Source of the DNA: CAWAWP01 sp963841205
GTDB taxonomy: Bacteria; Chloroflexota; Ktedonobacteria; Ktedonobacterales; JADMIN01
Reading direction: 5' to 3'
NCBI GenBank assembly: GCA_963841205.1
Contig: CAWJCH010000030.1
Location: 1 to 64,000, forward strand
Length of the DNA stretch: 64,000 nucleotides
The position numbers and the translations under genes were made by a program. Shown here piece by piece: positions 17,414 to 25,352 of the stretch (within the stretch, counting starts at the first letter, position 1; each line of letters opens with the position of its first letter). The notes below the pieces were generated by a model. The model ran no database searches. It was not told the origin of the DNA and was given only the letters and a program-made list of their open reading frames with translations.

Positions 17414-17545
17414 TTGACAACTCCCCACGGCTAAAGCCGGGGGATTCCTGCTTCAGCGGGGCGTGCCGGGTTGGGCTTGGCCCGCCCCGGTCTTACCGCC
17501 TCTCCACAGGCGTTCACCGTGCGTCCCACGGCAAGGATATTCTTC
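17414..17545 (-). ncRNA. omega RNA (reRNA) of the intact TnpB element, 3' end at GTCAA
   Basis: The minus strand carries GAATCCCCCGGCTTTAGCC, GTGGGGAGTT and GTCAA (ending at 17414), a hairpin plus tail of the same plan as the characterised ISDra2 omega-RNA end (…CTTTAG hairpin, then TTCAA and guide). The region overlaps the last codons of tnpB, as expected since omega RNAs are made from the 3' part of tnpB mRNA. The guide would be the minus-strand bases just below 17414. The 5' boundary is approximate. Confidence 0.6.
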
Positions 17546-18609
17546 GCGGCGTTGACGTCTCGGTCATGCCGGACGCCGCATGCCGGACACGTCCACTGGC
17601 GGACATCGAGTGGCAGGGCGTCGAGCACGTGGCCACACCCATGACAGCGCTTGGAACTGGGATACCAGCGGTCAATCGTGACCAAGGTACGCCCATACCA
17701 CGCCGCTTTGTATTCGAGTTGCCGCACCAGCTCCCCCCAACCGACATCACTGATGGCTTTGGCGAGCATATGAATGCGAACCAGGTTCTTGACGGCAAGA
17801 CTCTCGACGCAGATCACTTGGTTTTCGTGAATCAACCGTGTTGTGAGCTTGTGCAGGCCATCAAGGCGCTGGTCAGCAATCCGGGCGTGGATGCGGGCCA
17901 CTTTGCGGCGCGCCTTCTCCCGGTTCTTCGATCCCTGCTGTTTGCGGGCGAGGCCGCGCTGCGCCTGTCTGAGGCGGCGCCCGCTGCGCTGCAGATGCTG
18001 CGGGTTGGCGATCTTCTCGCCGGTGCTGAGCACGGCCACGTCTCGCAGTCCGACATCGACCCCCACCATCGCCTCGACAGTGGGCAGCACCCCAACCTCT
18101 TCTTCCACCAGGAAGGAGACGAAATAGCGTCCCGCCGTGTCTTGACTGACGGTAACGGTGGTGGGCGTGCCGGGGAAGGGCCGCGACCAGTGGATGTCGA
18201 GCGGCGCATCCAGCTTCGCCAGCGTGAGCGCGCGCGTTTCCGCGTCCCACCGGAAGGCACTGCTGGCGTAGGTCGCCGCTTGCCGTCCGCGCTTCTTGTG
18301 GAAGGTGGGGTACTTGGCGCACCCCTCGAAGAAGGCGCGGAAGGCTTTGTCCAGGTGGCGCAATGCCTGTTGCAGCGGCACGCTGGACACCTCGTTCAGC
18401 CACGCGGTTTCTGGCTGCTGTTTGAGGGTGGTGAGCGCCGCCGACGCTTCATGATAGCCGAGGCGCTCTTGGCGTTCATAGTAGGCGTCGGTCCGCAGAC
18501 GCAGCGCCCAATTGTAGACGAAACGCGCACTGCCGAAGGTCCGCGCGAGCCTGCTGGCTTGTTCGGGCGTCGGGTAGAGCCGATAGCGGTACGCGCGTTT
18601 CTGTTGCAT
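17431..18609 (-). CDS. tnpB: TnpB RNA-guided nuclease, IS200/IS605 family, intact (element 2)
   Basis: 392 residues from ATG 18609 (MQQKRAYRYRLYPTPEQ). The three RuvC acidic residues are all present: Asp185 (VGVDVGL), Glu269 (ICVESLAV) and Asp351 (HDRDVNAAKN). The zinc ribbon is complete: Cys322, Cys325, Cys341, Cys344. This predicts an active omega-RNA-guided DNA nuclease that recleaves donor sites to retain the element. No TnpA (Y1 transposase) gene is in the window, so mobility would need one in trans. It is the only undamaged TnpB here, closely related to element 3. Confidence 0.92.
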   Translation of the reverse strand: MQQKRAYRYRLYPTPEQASRLARTFGSARFVYNWALRLRTDAYYERQERLGYHEASAALTTLKQQPETAWLNEVSSVPLQQALRHLDKAFRAFFEGCAKYPTFHKKRGRQAATYASSAFRWDAETRALTLAKLDAPLDIHWSRPFPGTPTTVTVSQDTAGRYFVSFLVEEEVGVLPTVEAMVGVDVGLRDVAVLSTGEKIANPQHLQRSGRRLRQAQRGLARKQQGSKNREKARRKVARIHARIADQRLDGLHKLTTRLIHENQVICVESLAVKNLVRIHMLAKAISDVGWGELVRQLEYKAAWYGRTLVTIDRWYPSSKRCHGCGHVLDALPLDVRQWTCPACGVRHDRDVNAAKNILAVGRTVNACGEAVRPGRAKPNPARPAEAGIPRL

Positions 18610-18645
18610 GCTTACAAGTATGGCACACAGAGTGTAAGCATGCAA
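18604..18645. repeat. 13-bp inverted repeat over the tnpB start (left end)
   Basis: TTGCATGCTTACA at 18604-18616 and TGTAAGCATGCAA at 18633-18645 are perfect inverse copies with a 16-base spacer. The left arm covers the tnpB start codon (18607-18609), so the structure could be the left-end imperfect palindrome of the IS or a hairpin that limits tnpB translation. Confidence 0.55.
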
Positions 18646-18701
18646 TGGGCAGTAGCCCTCTCGGTCCAGTTGGCCGCGCCAGACGCCGCATTCTGCTGTT
18701 G

Positions 18702-18840
18702 TTGACCACTCCCCACGGCTGAAGCCGGAGGATTCTTGGGCTGACCACCGCTCACCTAGCGAGCTAGGAGCGTCTTACACGGTCCTGTCGTGGCCCGAAG
18801 CCACCTCCACACGCGTACCTTCCCGCAGGCCCTGCGGTAG
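18702..18840 (-). ncRNA. second TnpB-less omega-RNA-like unit
   Basis: The minus strand holds the same ordered blocks as 7867-8009: CTACCGCAGGGCCT at the 5' end, CGTGTAAGAC, GGTGAGC, CAGCCCAAGAAT, hairpin CGGCTTCAGCCGTGG and terminal GTCAA at 18702. It lies immediately upstream of the intact tnpB and in the same orientation, but has no frame of its own. Its guide, if used, would be the minus-strand bases at about 18686-18701. Could be a non-autonomous IS copy or the remains of an older element into which element 2 inserted. Confidence 0.5.
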
Positions 18841-19058
18841 GGGGGCGAGTAGGGCACACCTGGTCGGTGGTTGTCCGGTTGTCGGGAGCGCCTGACGGCG
18901 CGCGGCGCTTCCTCCCCGTGGGTGCACCGAGGGGTCTTCGCGCCACATTCTTTGATAACCCTTGGCAGCCTACCGTATTATTAGGACAGTCAGGCGTGTG
19001 ACGCTGTCCGGCGCTGCAGAAGCGACGTTGGAAATGCTGCTCCTCGCGTTGACATGAC

Positions 19059-19187
19059 CTTCGGGGCAGGGTGCGATTCCCGACCGGCGGTATGGCGTGG
19101 CGACCACGCCGAGCCCGCGAGCCGCGCTTCGGCGCGGCAGATCCGGTGAGAAGCCGGGGCCGACGGTACAGTCCGGATGGAAGAAGG
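19059..19187 (+). promoter_or_regulatory. FMN riboswitch (RFN element)
   Basis: All conserved RFN blocks are present in order: CTTCGGGGCAGGGTG, ATTCCCGACCGGCGGTA, AGCCCGCGAGC, ATCCGGTGAGAAGCCGG, GCCGACGGTACAGTCCGGAT and closing GGAAGAAG. The hypervariable P3/P4 arm is GC-rich. The aptamer binds FMN and turns off flavin genes. It lies 170 bases upstream of an ABC permease and its binding protein, so it marks these as riboflavin/flavin uptake genes. Confidence 0.93.
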
Positions 19188-19265
19188 TCGAAGCGCCCGT
19201 GCGCGCCCGCGACACGATGTGTCCGCGGGGGCGTAGCTGTGTTGATTGCGCCTCGACGCTCCCAC

Positions 19266-19306
19266 GCCGCCCCAGGTCGAATCGATCGGACCGGGGCGGC
19301 TTTGTG
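19266..19306 (+). terminator. intrinsic terminator, FMN-riboswitch expression platform
   Basis: GCCGCCCC at 19266-19273 pairs with GGGGCGGC at 19293-19300, extended inside by AGGTC/GACC, followed by TTTGTGTT. Its place between the aptamer and ribX suggests FMN-induced premature termination. Confidence 0.75.
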
Positions 19307-19358
19307 TTGCACGGGCAACATGCGCCCTCCCGGATCGAGATTCCGAGGAGGCGCAGGC

Positions 19359-20243
19359 ATGGCGTATGGTACCGCTCCCCCCGTGACGCCGCGGGACGAC
19401 GAGAGCTCGGCCGATGTGCGCGCGTGGCGGATGGGCGCCGCGTTGGAGGCGCCGCCCACGAAGACACTTGGCACCGATCAAGCGCGCACGCGGGTCCGGG
19501 CGGTGCTGCCGGCGGTGGTGCTCGGCCTCGCGGTGCTGGCGCTCTGGCAGCTCGCACGCACCACCGATGCCGCGCCGACGCTCGTGCTGCCGGTGCCGGG
19601 TGACGTCCTGCACTCATTCTGGCTGCTGGTGACGCTGCCGCAGTTTCGCGGCCCCATCATCGGCACCCTCACGGTCAGCCTCGGTGGCTGTGTCCTTGGT
19701 GCGCTCGTCGCCTTACCGCTTGGCTATCTCATCGCCCGCAGCAGGCTGGTCGCGCTCGCTGTACAGCCCTATCTCGCCGCGAGCCAGGCGATACCGGCGC
19801 TCGCGCTCGCCTCGCTCTTCGCGCTGTGGCTCGGCTACGGCATCACGCCACGTCTCGCCATCTGCGCGCTGGTCGTCTTCTTCCCGCTCGTCGTCACTAC
19901 CACGCTCGGCCTTCGCGGGCTCGACCGTGATGTCCTCGACGCGGCGCGAGTCGAGGGAGCGGGCCGCTGGGCGCTTTTCTGGCAGATCGAGTTGCCGCTC
20001 GCCCTGCCGAGCATCCTCGCGGGCCTGCGCGCTAGCCTCACGCTCTCCATCACCGGCGCAATCGTCGGCGACTTCGTCCTCGGCGGCGAGGAGGGCCTCG
20101 GCGGGCTCCTGACCGGCTTCTCCTACGACTCCAACAGCGCGGGCGTCTACGCTGTGCTGCTGCTGCTCGCCGCGCTGGCGGCGATCTATTATGGGCTCGC
20201 CCGCCTGGTCGAGCGCCGCTTCTCGTATTTGGAGGCTCGTTAG
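19359..20243 (+). CDS. ribX: ABC transporter permease, riboflavin uptake (RibX-type)
   Basis: 294 residues from ATG 19359 (MAYGTAPPVTPRDD), with GAGGAGG upstream; longer in-frame starts fall inside the riboswitch. Six to seven membrane helices and a BPD-transporter EAA-like loop (LDRDVLDAARVEGAGRWALFWQIELPLALPSILAGLR) identify the permease of a nitrate/taurine/thiamine-precursor-type importer. The FMN riboswitch and the ribY partner 5 bases downstream point to riboflavin. No ATPase gene is adjacent; it must come from elsewhere. Confidence 0.88.
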   Translation: MAYGTAPPVTPRDDESSADVRAWRMGAALEAPPTKTLGTDQARTRVRAVLPAVVLGLAVLALWQLARTTDAAPTLVLPVPGDVLHSFWLLVTLPQFRGPIIGTLTVSLGGCVLGALVALPLGYLIARSRLVALAVQPYLAASQAIPALALASLFALWLGYGITPRLAICALVVFFPLVVTTTLGLRGLDRDVLDAARVEGAGRWALFWQIELPLALPSILAGLRASLTLSITGAIVGDFVLGGEEGLGGLLTGFSYDSNSAGVYAVLLLLAALAAIYYGLARLVERRFSYLEAR

Positions 20244-20248
20244 CTCTC

Positions 20249-21262
20249 ATGCGAACACATCGTACTGCTCGACCACTGCCCGCCCGTCTCGCGCTGGCAT
20301 GCCTGCCGGCGCTGCTGATCGTGGCGGGTCTTGCCGCCTGCGGGGCGGGCGCCTCGAAGCCCGTGCATCACCTGACCATCGGGCTCACCTACATCCCGAA
20401 CATTCAGTTCGCGCCGTTCTACGTCGCGGAGTCCCTCGGCTACTACACGCAGGCCGGACTGGACGTGACCCTGCGGCATCACGCCGTCAGCGAGAGCGAG
20501 TTCGCCGCGATATCCAGCGGACAGGAGAACGCGATCTTCGCAGGCGGTGACGAGGTGATGCAGGCGCGGGCGCAAGGCTCCCCGCTGGTCTATGTCGCCC
20601 AGGTCTACACGTCGTATCCGGTGGCGCTGATCGTGCCGGCGGGCTCATCGATCACCAGCGTGGCGGATCTCAGGGGGCACACGGTTGGCGTTCCGGGCAA
20701 ATACGGCGCGACCTACATCGGCCTGCTCTCGCTGCTGGCGGGCGCCGGCTTGAGTAGGTCGGACGTGACCATCCAGCCCATCGGCTACACGCAGCCGGCG
20801 GCGCTGATCGGCCACAAGGTGGACGCCGTGATGGGCTACATCAACAACGAGGCCGTCCAGCTCCAGGAGGCGAAGTTTGCCATCCGCACCTTCCCGGTGA
20901 CGCAGGCGCTGATCTCGAACGGCATCGCGGCGATGCAGAGCGAGCTTGACGCCAACGGCGCGGACATCAAGGCCTTGATCCAGGCGACGCTGCGCGGGCT
21001 GGCGTATGTGGACGCGCACCCGCAGGATGCCGTGAACATCACGAAGAGCAAGTATGTGCCGACCATCGACGACGCGGCCTCGACGGCGCAGGCGCTTGAC
21101 GTCCTGAACGCGACGATCCCGCTGTGGAAGCCGCCCTCGCAAGGGGCGGGCACGATCTCCGGCGCTAGTTGGCAGGCGATGGGCGCCTTCCTCAAGTCTG
21201 TCGAGCAGCTCCCTGTCGACGCCGACACGACGAAGGGCTATAGTGACGCCTACCTCTCGTGA
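20249..21262 (+). CDS. ribY: riboflavin-binding lipoprotein (RibY-type, NMT1/THI5 fold)
   Basis: 337 residues. The signal peptide ends in lipobox LAAC (Cys31), so the protein is lipid-anchored outside the membrane. The mature part begins with LTIGLTYIPNIQFAPFYVAESLGYY, the hallmark of the NMT1/THI5-like binding proteins, and contains the DAVMGYINNEAVQLQ region. RibY proteins of this fold bind riboflavin in Chloroflexus. It follows ribX by 5 bases and is under the same FMN riboswitch. Start ATG 20249 has GGAGG within the end of ribX. Confidence 0.88.
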   Translation: MRTHRTARPLPARLALACLPALLIVAGLAACGAGASKPVHHLTIGLTYIPNIQFAPFYVAESLGYYTQAGLDVTLRHHAVSESEFAAISSGQENAIFAGGDEVMQARAQGSPLVYVAQVYTSYPVALIVPAGSSITSVADLRGHTVGVPGKYGATYIGLLSLLAGAGLSRSDVTIQPIGYTQPAALIGHKVDAVMGYINNEAVQLQEAKFAIRTFPVTQALISNGIAAMQSELDANGADIKALIQATLRGLAYVDAHPQDAVNITKSKYVPTIDDAASTAQALDVLNATIPLWKPPSQGAGTISGASWQAMGAFLKSVEQLPVDADTTKGYSDAYLS

Positions 21263-21314
21263 GTCGTGAGGACAGTGGGGTCGTGAGGACAGTGGGAGTC
21301 GTGAGGACAGTGGG
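21263..21314. repeat. three tandem copies of a 17-bp unit
   Basis: GTCGTGAGGACAGTGGG occurs at 21263, 21280 and 21298, the last two separated by one extra A. It fills the space between ribY and the next gene; origin by slippage or use as a binding site is unknown. Confidence 0.85.
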
Positions 21315-21361
21315 CCGCGTTGGCGGCGCCTGCGTTTGGTGCGCGGAGGAGGAGGCACCTC

Positions 21362-22492
21362 TTGTCTACACCGGTCTCGGCCAGCACAGAAGCCCGCGAG
21401 CAGCAGACGCGCGAATGGCGGTCGGCGATGGCGGGTTGCACGCGCTTTCTCAACGGCCATGGAATGATGCGCCCGCGCCAGGTGCTCGCGTCGCTCGCCG
21501 AGGAGGCCGGGGAGGATGAGCTGGCCGACGCCTACGGCGAGGGCGCGATCATCCAGGGGTTCGAGCATGAGATCGCCGGGATGCTGGGAAAGGAGGCGGC
21601 AGTCTTCATGCCCTCCGGCACGATGGCGCAGCAGATCGCCTTGCGCATCTGGAGCGAGCAAAGCGGCCGCTCGACGGTCGCCTTTCACCCGCTCTGCCAT
21701 CTCGAGACGAGCGAACAGCGGGCCTACGAGCGGCTGCACGGTCTGCACGCGCGTGTCGTCGGCAATCCCCGCCAGCTGCTGACCCTCGACGATCTGCGTG
21801 GCATTCGTGAGCCGATCGCGGCGCTGCTGATCGAGCTGCCGCAGCGCAGCCTCGGCGGCATGCTGCCTGAGTGGGACGAGCTGGTGGCGCAGGCGCAGTG
21901 GGCGCGCTCGCACGGGGCCGCAGTCCATATGGACGGGGCGCGACTGTGGGAGGCCGCGCCGTATTACGAGCGCTCGTACGCGGAGGTGGCCGCGCTCTTC
22001 GATTCGGTCTACGTCTCGTTCTACAAGGGCGTCGGCGGCATCGCGGGGGCGGCGCTCGCCGGACCCGAAGCGGTGATCGCGGAGGCGCGGGTCTGGAAGG
22101 TGCGGCACGGCGGCAATCTGGTGCAGCTCTACCCGTACGTGCTGGCGGCGCGCGCCGGGCTGCGGCAGCGCCTGTCGCGGTTCCCGCATTACCACGCGCG
22201 GGCCGTTGGCGTCGCCGCCACGCTGGGGGCGATCCCTGGCGTCAGCGTCAAGCCGGACCCACCGCAGACGCACATGATGCACGTGTATCTGCGCGGCGAC
22301 CGCGAGCGCATGCTCAACGAAGCGTTGGAGATCGCCCGTGCGGAGCGCGTGGCGCTGTTCAGATATCTGGCGCCGACGGATCTGCCCGAGGTCTGGTCCT
22401 TCGAGCTCTCCATCGGCGACGGCGTCGAGGCCTTCGCGGAGGGCGAGATCGGGACGTACTTCTCGCGGGTCGTGGCGGCTGGCGAGGCGTGA
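21362..22492 (+). CDS. threonine aldolase-like PLP enzyme (beta-eliminating lyase family)
   Basis: 376 residues from TTG 21362, chosen for the exceptional GGAGGAGGAGG site 6 bases upstream. The fold-type I PLP motifs are seen: AVHMDGARLWEA (Asp binding the PLP ring nitrogen) and YVSFYKGVGGIAG with the Schiff-base lysine; VFMPSGTMAQQIAL is the phosphate-cup region. Members cleave L-threonine or L-allo-threonine to glycine and acetaldehyde. The HPLCHLETSEQRAYERLHG segment is characteristic of a branch of the family; its substrate may differ. Lies 100 bases after ribY and may share its transcript. Confidence 0.85.
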   Translation: MSTPVSASTEAREQQTREWRSAMAGCTRFLNGHGMMRPRQVLASLAEEAGEDELADAYGEGAIIQGFEHEIAGMLGKEAAVFMPSGTMAQQIALRIWSEQSGRSTVAFHPLCHLETSEQRAYERLHGLHARVVGNPRQLLTLDDLRGIREPIAALLIELPQRSLGGMLPEWDELVAQAQWARSHGAAVHMDGARLWEAAPYYERSYAEVAALFDSVYVSFYKGVGGIAGAALAGPEAVIAEARVWKVRHGGNLVQLYPYVLAARAGLRQRLSRFPHYHARAVGVAATLGAIPGVSVKPDPPQTHMMHVYLRGDRERMLNEALEIARAERVALFRYLAPTDLPEVWSFELSIGDGVEAFAEGEIGTYFSRVVAAGEA

Positions 22493-22868
22493 TGGAGCGA
22501 GATTCACTGGGGTGCTTGCAGATTCACCGCAAAGGCGCAAGGAACGCAGAGGACCGCAAAGAGGAACGGCAGGCATGGGTTGCTGCCTCTTGCGTTAGGG
22601 TGTTAGACGCGTCCCGGCCTGAGGGACTTTGACTCTGAGCGGGCGAGGGTTCCTCACCCCCTGCCAAGCCCTCGCTCGCGGGGGACCCCGCATCTCCTCT
22701 GCGGAGGCGAGGGGGAGGACGCAGTCGCCCGCGCTGTTTCGTCAAACTCCGTCAGGCCGGGGCGAATCCCGCCGCGCGCGACGCGAAGGCCAATCGCCCA
22801 CACGTAGGTGGGACAATTCTGTGAACTCGGTGCCGTCTGCCTCCTTTGTGGAGAAATCTCCGATCTGG
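22493..22868. other. non-coding stretch with a dispersed repeat
   Basis: No credible gene. It contains an ACCGCAAAGGCGCAAGGAACGC-like stretch near 22527 and, at 22645-22698, a copy of a dispersed repeat also found at 24855-24909 (shared CCTGCCAAGC core followed by CGCTCG-GGGG and CCCGC). The latter half carries short GC-rich hairpins such as CCTCTGCGGAGG. Confidence 0.6.
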
Positions 22869-23351
22869 TTAGCCGTCGATCTCGACTTCGGCTTCGATCT
22901 CGACGGGGATGCGCATGGGCAGCTCGGCGAGGCCGACGGCGGAGCGGGCGTGGGCGCCGCGATCGGGGCCATAGAGCTCAATGATGAGGTCGGAGAAGCC
23001 GTTGATGACGTTCGGCGTCTGCACGAAGCCGGGAGCGACGTTGACCATGCCGAAGACGTGCAGCCAGGCCGTCACGCGGTCCAGATCACCGAGCTGGCGC
23101 TGCAACGCGGCGAGGATGGCGACGCCGGTTAACCGCGCGGCCTGATAGCCCTGCTCGACGGTCAACTCGGCGCCGACCTTGCCGAGCGGCTCGGCGAAGG
23201 AGCCGTCGGGCGCGAGAGGACCGGCGCCGGAAACGAAGGCGCGATTACCGCGGACGCGGACGGGGGCGAACGGCAGCCGCATGCCGGACGGGGCCTGCAT
23301 CGGCGGCGGCAGCGTCAGGCCTAACGCCGCTAGCTTCTCTTCGATCTGCAT
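22869..23351 (-). CDS. RidA/YjgF family protein
   Basis: 160 residues. N-terminus EEKLAALGLTLPPP and the core RGNRAFVSGAGPLAPDGSF, GYQAARLTGVAILAALQRQLGDLDRV and a C-terminal EIEAEVEIDG place it in the longer RidA-like branch (YjgH/DUF1794-type length) that includes imine/enamine deaminases and uncharacterised relatives. The usual catalytic Arg of classical RidA (near R105) is not certain here, so deaminase activity is unproven. Monocistronic. Confidence 0.85.
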   Translation of the reverse strand: MQIEEKLAALGLTLPPPMQAPSGMRLPFAPVRVRGNRAFVSGAGPLAPDGSFAEPLGKVGAELTVEQGYQAARLTGVAILAALQRQLGDLDRVTAWLHVFGMVNVAPGFVQTPNVINGFSDLIIELYGPDRGAHARSAVGLAELPMRIPVEIEAEVEIDG

Positions 23352-23461
23352 GGCGTTGTCTCCTAGCTCGCGGTCAGCATGTGGGCTCTGCCTTGAGGCG
23401 ATGGTGACGAGCCTCCGCCGGCTCGGCGTCGGAGGCCCGTTCGAGCGCGCGGGACGTAGCG

Positions 23462-24388
23462 CTACACTTTGGTGATCTTGATGTTGGTGAAGAGCGCCTC
23501 GCCGCCGTCGAAGCCTTGGAGGCCGATCAGGCCCTTGGAGAGAGCACTGTCGTCCTTCGAGACGATCTGCGTCCCATTGACCTTGACGGTAAGCGACGTA
23601 CCCTTGGCATGCACCTCAATCGTGTTGGCGCTGCCGTCCTGATGGATGGTGGGGTCGGCGGTGGTGCTCTGTCCTAACGAGGTCGCATTGCCGCCGATAA
23701 CCTTGGCGAGCGCCCAGCTTCCATCATTGGCGATCAGGAAGACGTAGGTGTCACCGATCTGATCGTTTGCCGGCTGCTTCGAACGGAATGTCACGCCGTA
23801 AGGCTGTGACTTATCGGTGCCGACTGCCTTGGCCGTCACCGTCAGATCGAAGTCGGAAATGTCGTCGGTCGGGGCGAAGCAAGAGACGTCGGCCTTGACA
23901 TGGTAGCCGTCTGAGCCGGGCACGCAACCCTCGCGCGAGGGCCATCCGGAGACGTCGCCCGTGAGCGAGTTGGAATAGATCTCCGGATTGAGCGCGCTCA
24001 CCGCGACGACGGCGCCAACGATCACCAGCAAGATGACGACGGCGGCGATGATGCGGGGCAGCGGGTTGCGTTTCTTGGCTGGCTGGAACGGGCTGGCGCC
24101 CGGCATTCCCGGCTGCGGATACATCGGCTGACCCGGCTGCGGCTGGCCATAGGTGGGCTGGGGATATCCCGGTTGGGGCGCTTGCGGGTACCCCGGCTGC
24201 GGGTAGCCCTGCTGCGGATAGCCTTGCTGCGGATAGCCTTGCTGCGGATAGCCCTCAGGAGGGTAGACGGGCTGGGGCGTCGTAGGCGAGCCGGGTTGGC
24301 CATAGGGATTGGTCGGCGGCTGCCCGTAGGGATTGGGCTGGTTGCCGTAGGGATTCGTCGGGCCTTGCGGATTATACGGATTCGACAT
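23462..24388 (-). CDS. Pro/Gln/Tyr-rich single-pass membrane protein with a beta-sandwich-like ectodomain
   Basis: 308 residues; ATG 24388 with GAGGAG upstream. Residues 1-105 are low complexity (NPYGQ and YPQQG repeats), then a basic KKRNPLPR and one membrane helix (about 110-132, IIAAVVILLVIVGAVVAVSAL). The outside part (about 135-308) ends in VKVNGTQIVSKDDSALSKGLIGLQGFDGGEALFTNIKITKV, like the concanavalin/laminin-G (DUF1080-like) domains. It may bind carbohydrate; no catalytic residues are visible. The repeat region probably sits in the cytoplasm. Confidence 0.75.
   Translation of the reverse strand: MSNPYNPQGPTNPYGNQPNPYGQPPTNPYGQPGSPTTPQPVYPPEGYPQQGYPQQGYPQQGYPQPGYPQAPQPGYPQPTYGQPQPGQPMYPQPGMPGASPFQPAKKRNPLPRIIAAVVILLVIVGAVVAVSALNPEIYSNSLTGDVSGWPSREGCVPGSDGYHVKADVSCFAPTDDISDFDLTVTAKAVGTDKSQPYGVTFRSKQPANDQIGDTYVFLIANDGSWALAKVIGGNATSLGQSTTADPTIHQDGSANTIEVHAKGTSLTVKVNGTQIVSKDDSALSKGLIGLQGFDGGEALFTNIKITKV
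24198..24258. repeat. 15-bp coding tandem repeats (YPQQG)
   Basis: GCGGATAGCCTTGCT-like 15-base units are repeated about four times inside the Pro/Gln-rich membrane protein gene and encode YPQQG pentapeptides; the copies are nearly identical, a sign of recent slippage. Confidence 0.8.
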
Positions 24389-25352
24389 GAGCGCTCCTCG
24401 TCCATCGTCGCGCGTCGCCGCGTATCGGCACGCGCCACTGCATACGACTCTAGCGGGTCCTCACAACCGGGCTGTCAATGCGCGGCCCGGCGTCGCGACC
24501 CAGTATACAGGCTAACCAGGCGTAGCGCGCATGACGTTTTGCGCATATCGCGCGCGTAGGACGGCTCCAGGACCGAGCGCCGCGGCGGAAAACCTGTGCC
24601 CGTGGACGACCCGGAAGAATCGACACAGGGAGGGCCGCGCAGGGGTGGAGGAAGAGTGAGACGAGGCGTGGCGGCGTGGTGCTTGGTGAGGGCCAGAGGC
24701 CTGTTTCCCGGAACGACGCCGCGATCGCCATTGCGCTCTTCCGTTTCCTTCCGCTTTTGCATTTTGATCGGGGGAGTTCTGGCGGATTTCTGGGGCTTCG
24801 TGGCTGCAAGGTGGGAAATGCGGAAGTGGCGGTCAGATCGGTGAAGGGAACCGGGAGGGTCCCTAACTTCCTGCCAAGCGCCCGCTCGTGGGGAATCCCG
24901 CCTTCCCGCCATGGCGGGAAGGGGCCGCTAAGCGAGGGGATCGCGTGTGATGACGTGTTCTCGAGGGGCGAGGAGGAAATGAAGCGCATCGGTGGCTCCC
25001 GACGTGAGGGCGATTAGGGGGTGATTGGTGGGGGAGGGGGAGGGACGAGGGAGGAACTAGTGAATATTTGTTCTACATGCAACTATAGCACGCGACGTAA
25101 TGGGTTGCAAGGGGCAGTGGCGACGGTAGGGGCGGAGGGTACGACGAGTCACGCCCCTACCGAAGAAGGAATGGGGTGCTTTACGGGCGGCGGCATGTCG
25201 GGAGGGGCGAGATGCGGAGGGCGCAAAACTGTGCGAATGATTTTCAGATGTGCGCCGCGCGACGTTTTCACTACTCCCCGGCCTTCAGGCCGGGGCTCAT
25301 CTAGGCCTGGACATGTCACACGAAGCCGAATAGTTCACAGGATGGGCGGCGG
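24389..25352. other. 964-base stretch with no convincing gene
   Basis: No frame with good start, ribosome site and family match. It holds the second copy of a dispersed repeat (24855-24909), a perfect palindrome TTCCCGCCATGGCGGGAA at 24903-24920, and an IS-like hairpin at 25276-25295. The part near 25060-25090 (TATTTGTTCTACATGCAACT) is locally A+T-rich and could hold a promoter. Confidence 0.6.
25276..25295. repeat. perfect hairpin, possible solo IS200/IS605 end
   Basis: CCCCGGCC-TTCA-GGCCGGGG with ACTACT before it. On the minus strand this reads GCCTGAAGGC flanked by CCCCG/CGGGG and followed by AGTAGTG, the same core as the 31864-31905 hairpin upstream of IS element 3. Could equally be a terminator for the NUDIX gene that ends at 25353. 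Confidence 0.4.

Noticed and set aside
20645..22576. 643-codon open frame on the minus strand
   Set aside because: Antisense to ribY and the threonine aldolase-like gene; no family-like motifs and an Arg/His/Asp-rich composition typical of shadow frames.
22527..22580. CRISPR-like GCAAAGGCGCAAGGA repeats
   Set aside because: Only short imperfect copies with no regular spacer; no CRISPR array or cas gene was seen anywhere in the window.
24676..25017. 113-codon open frame in the long intergenic stretch
   Set aside because: No ribosome site, crosses the dispersed repeat and a palindrome, and lacks any domain pattern.
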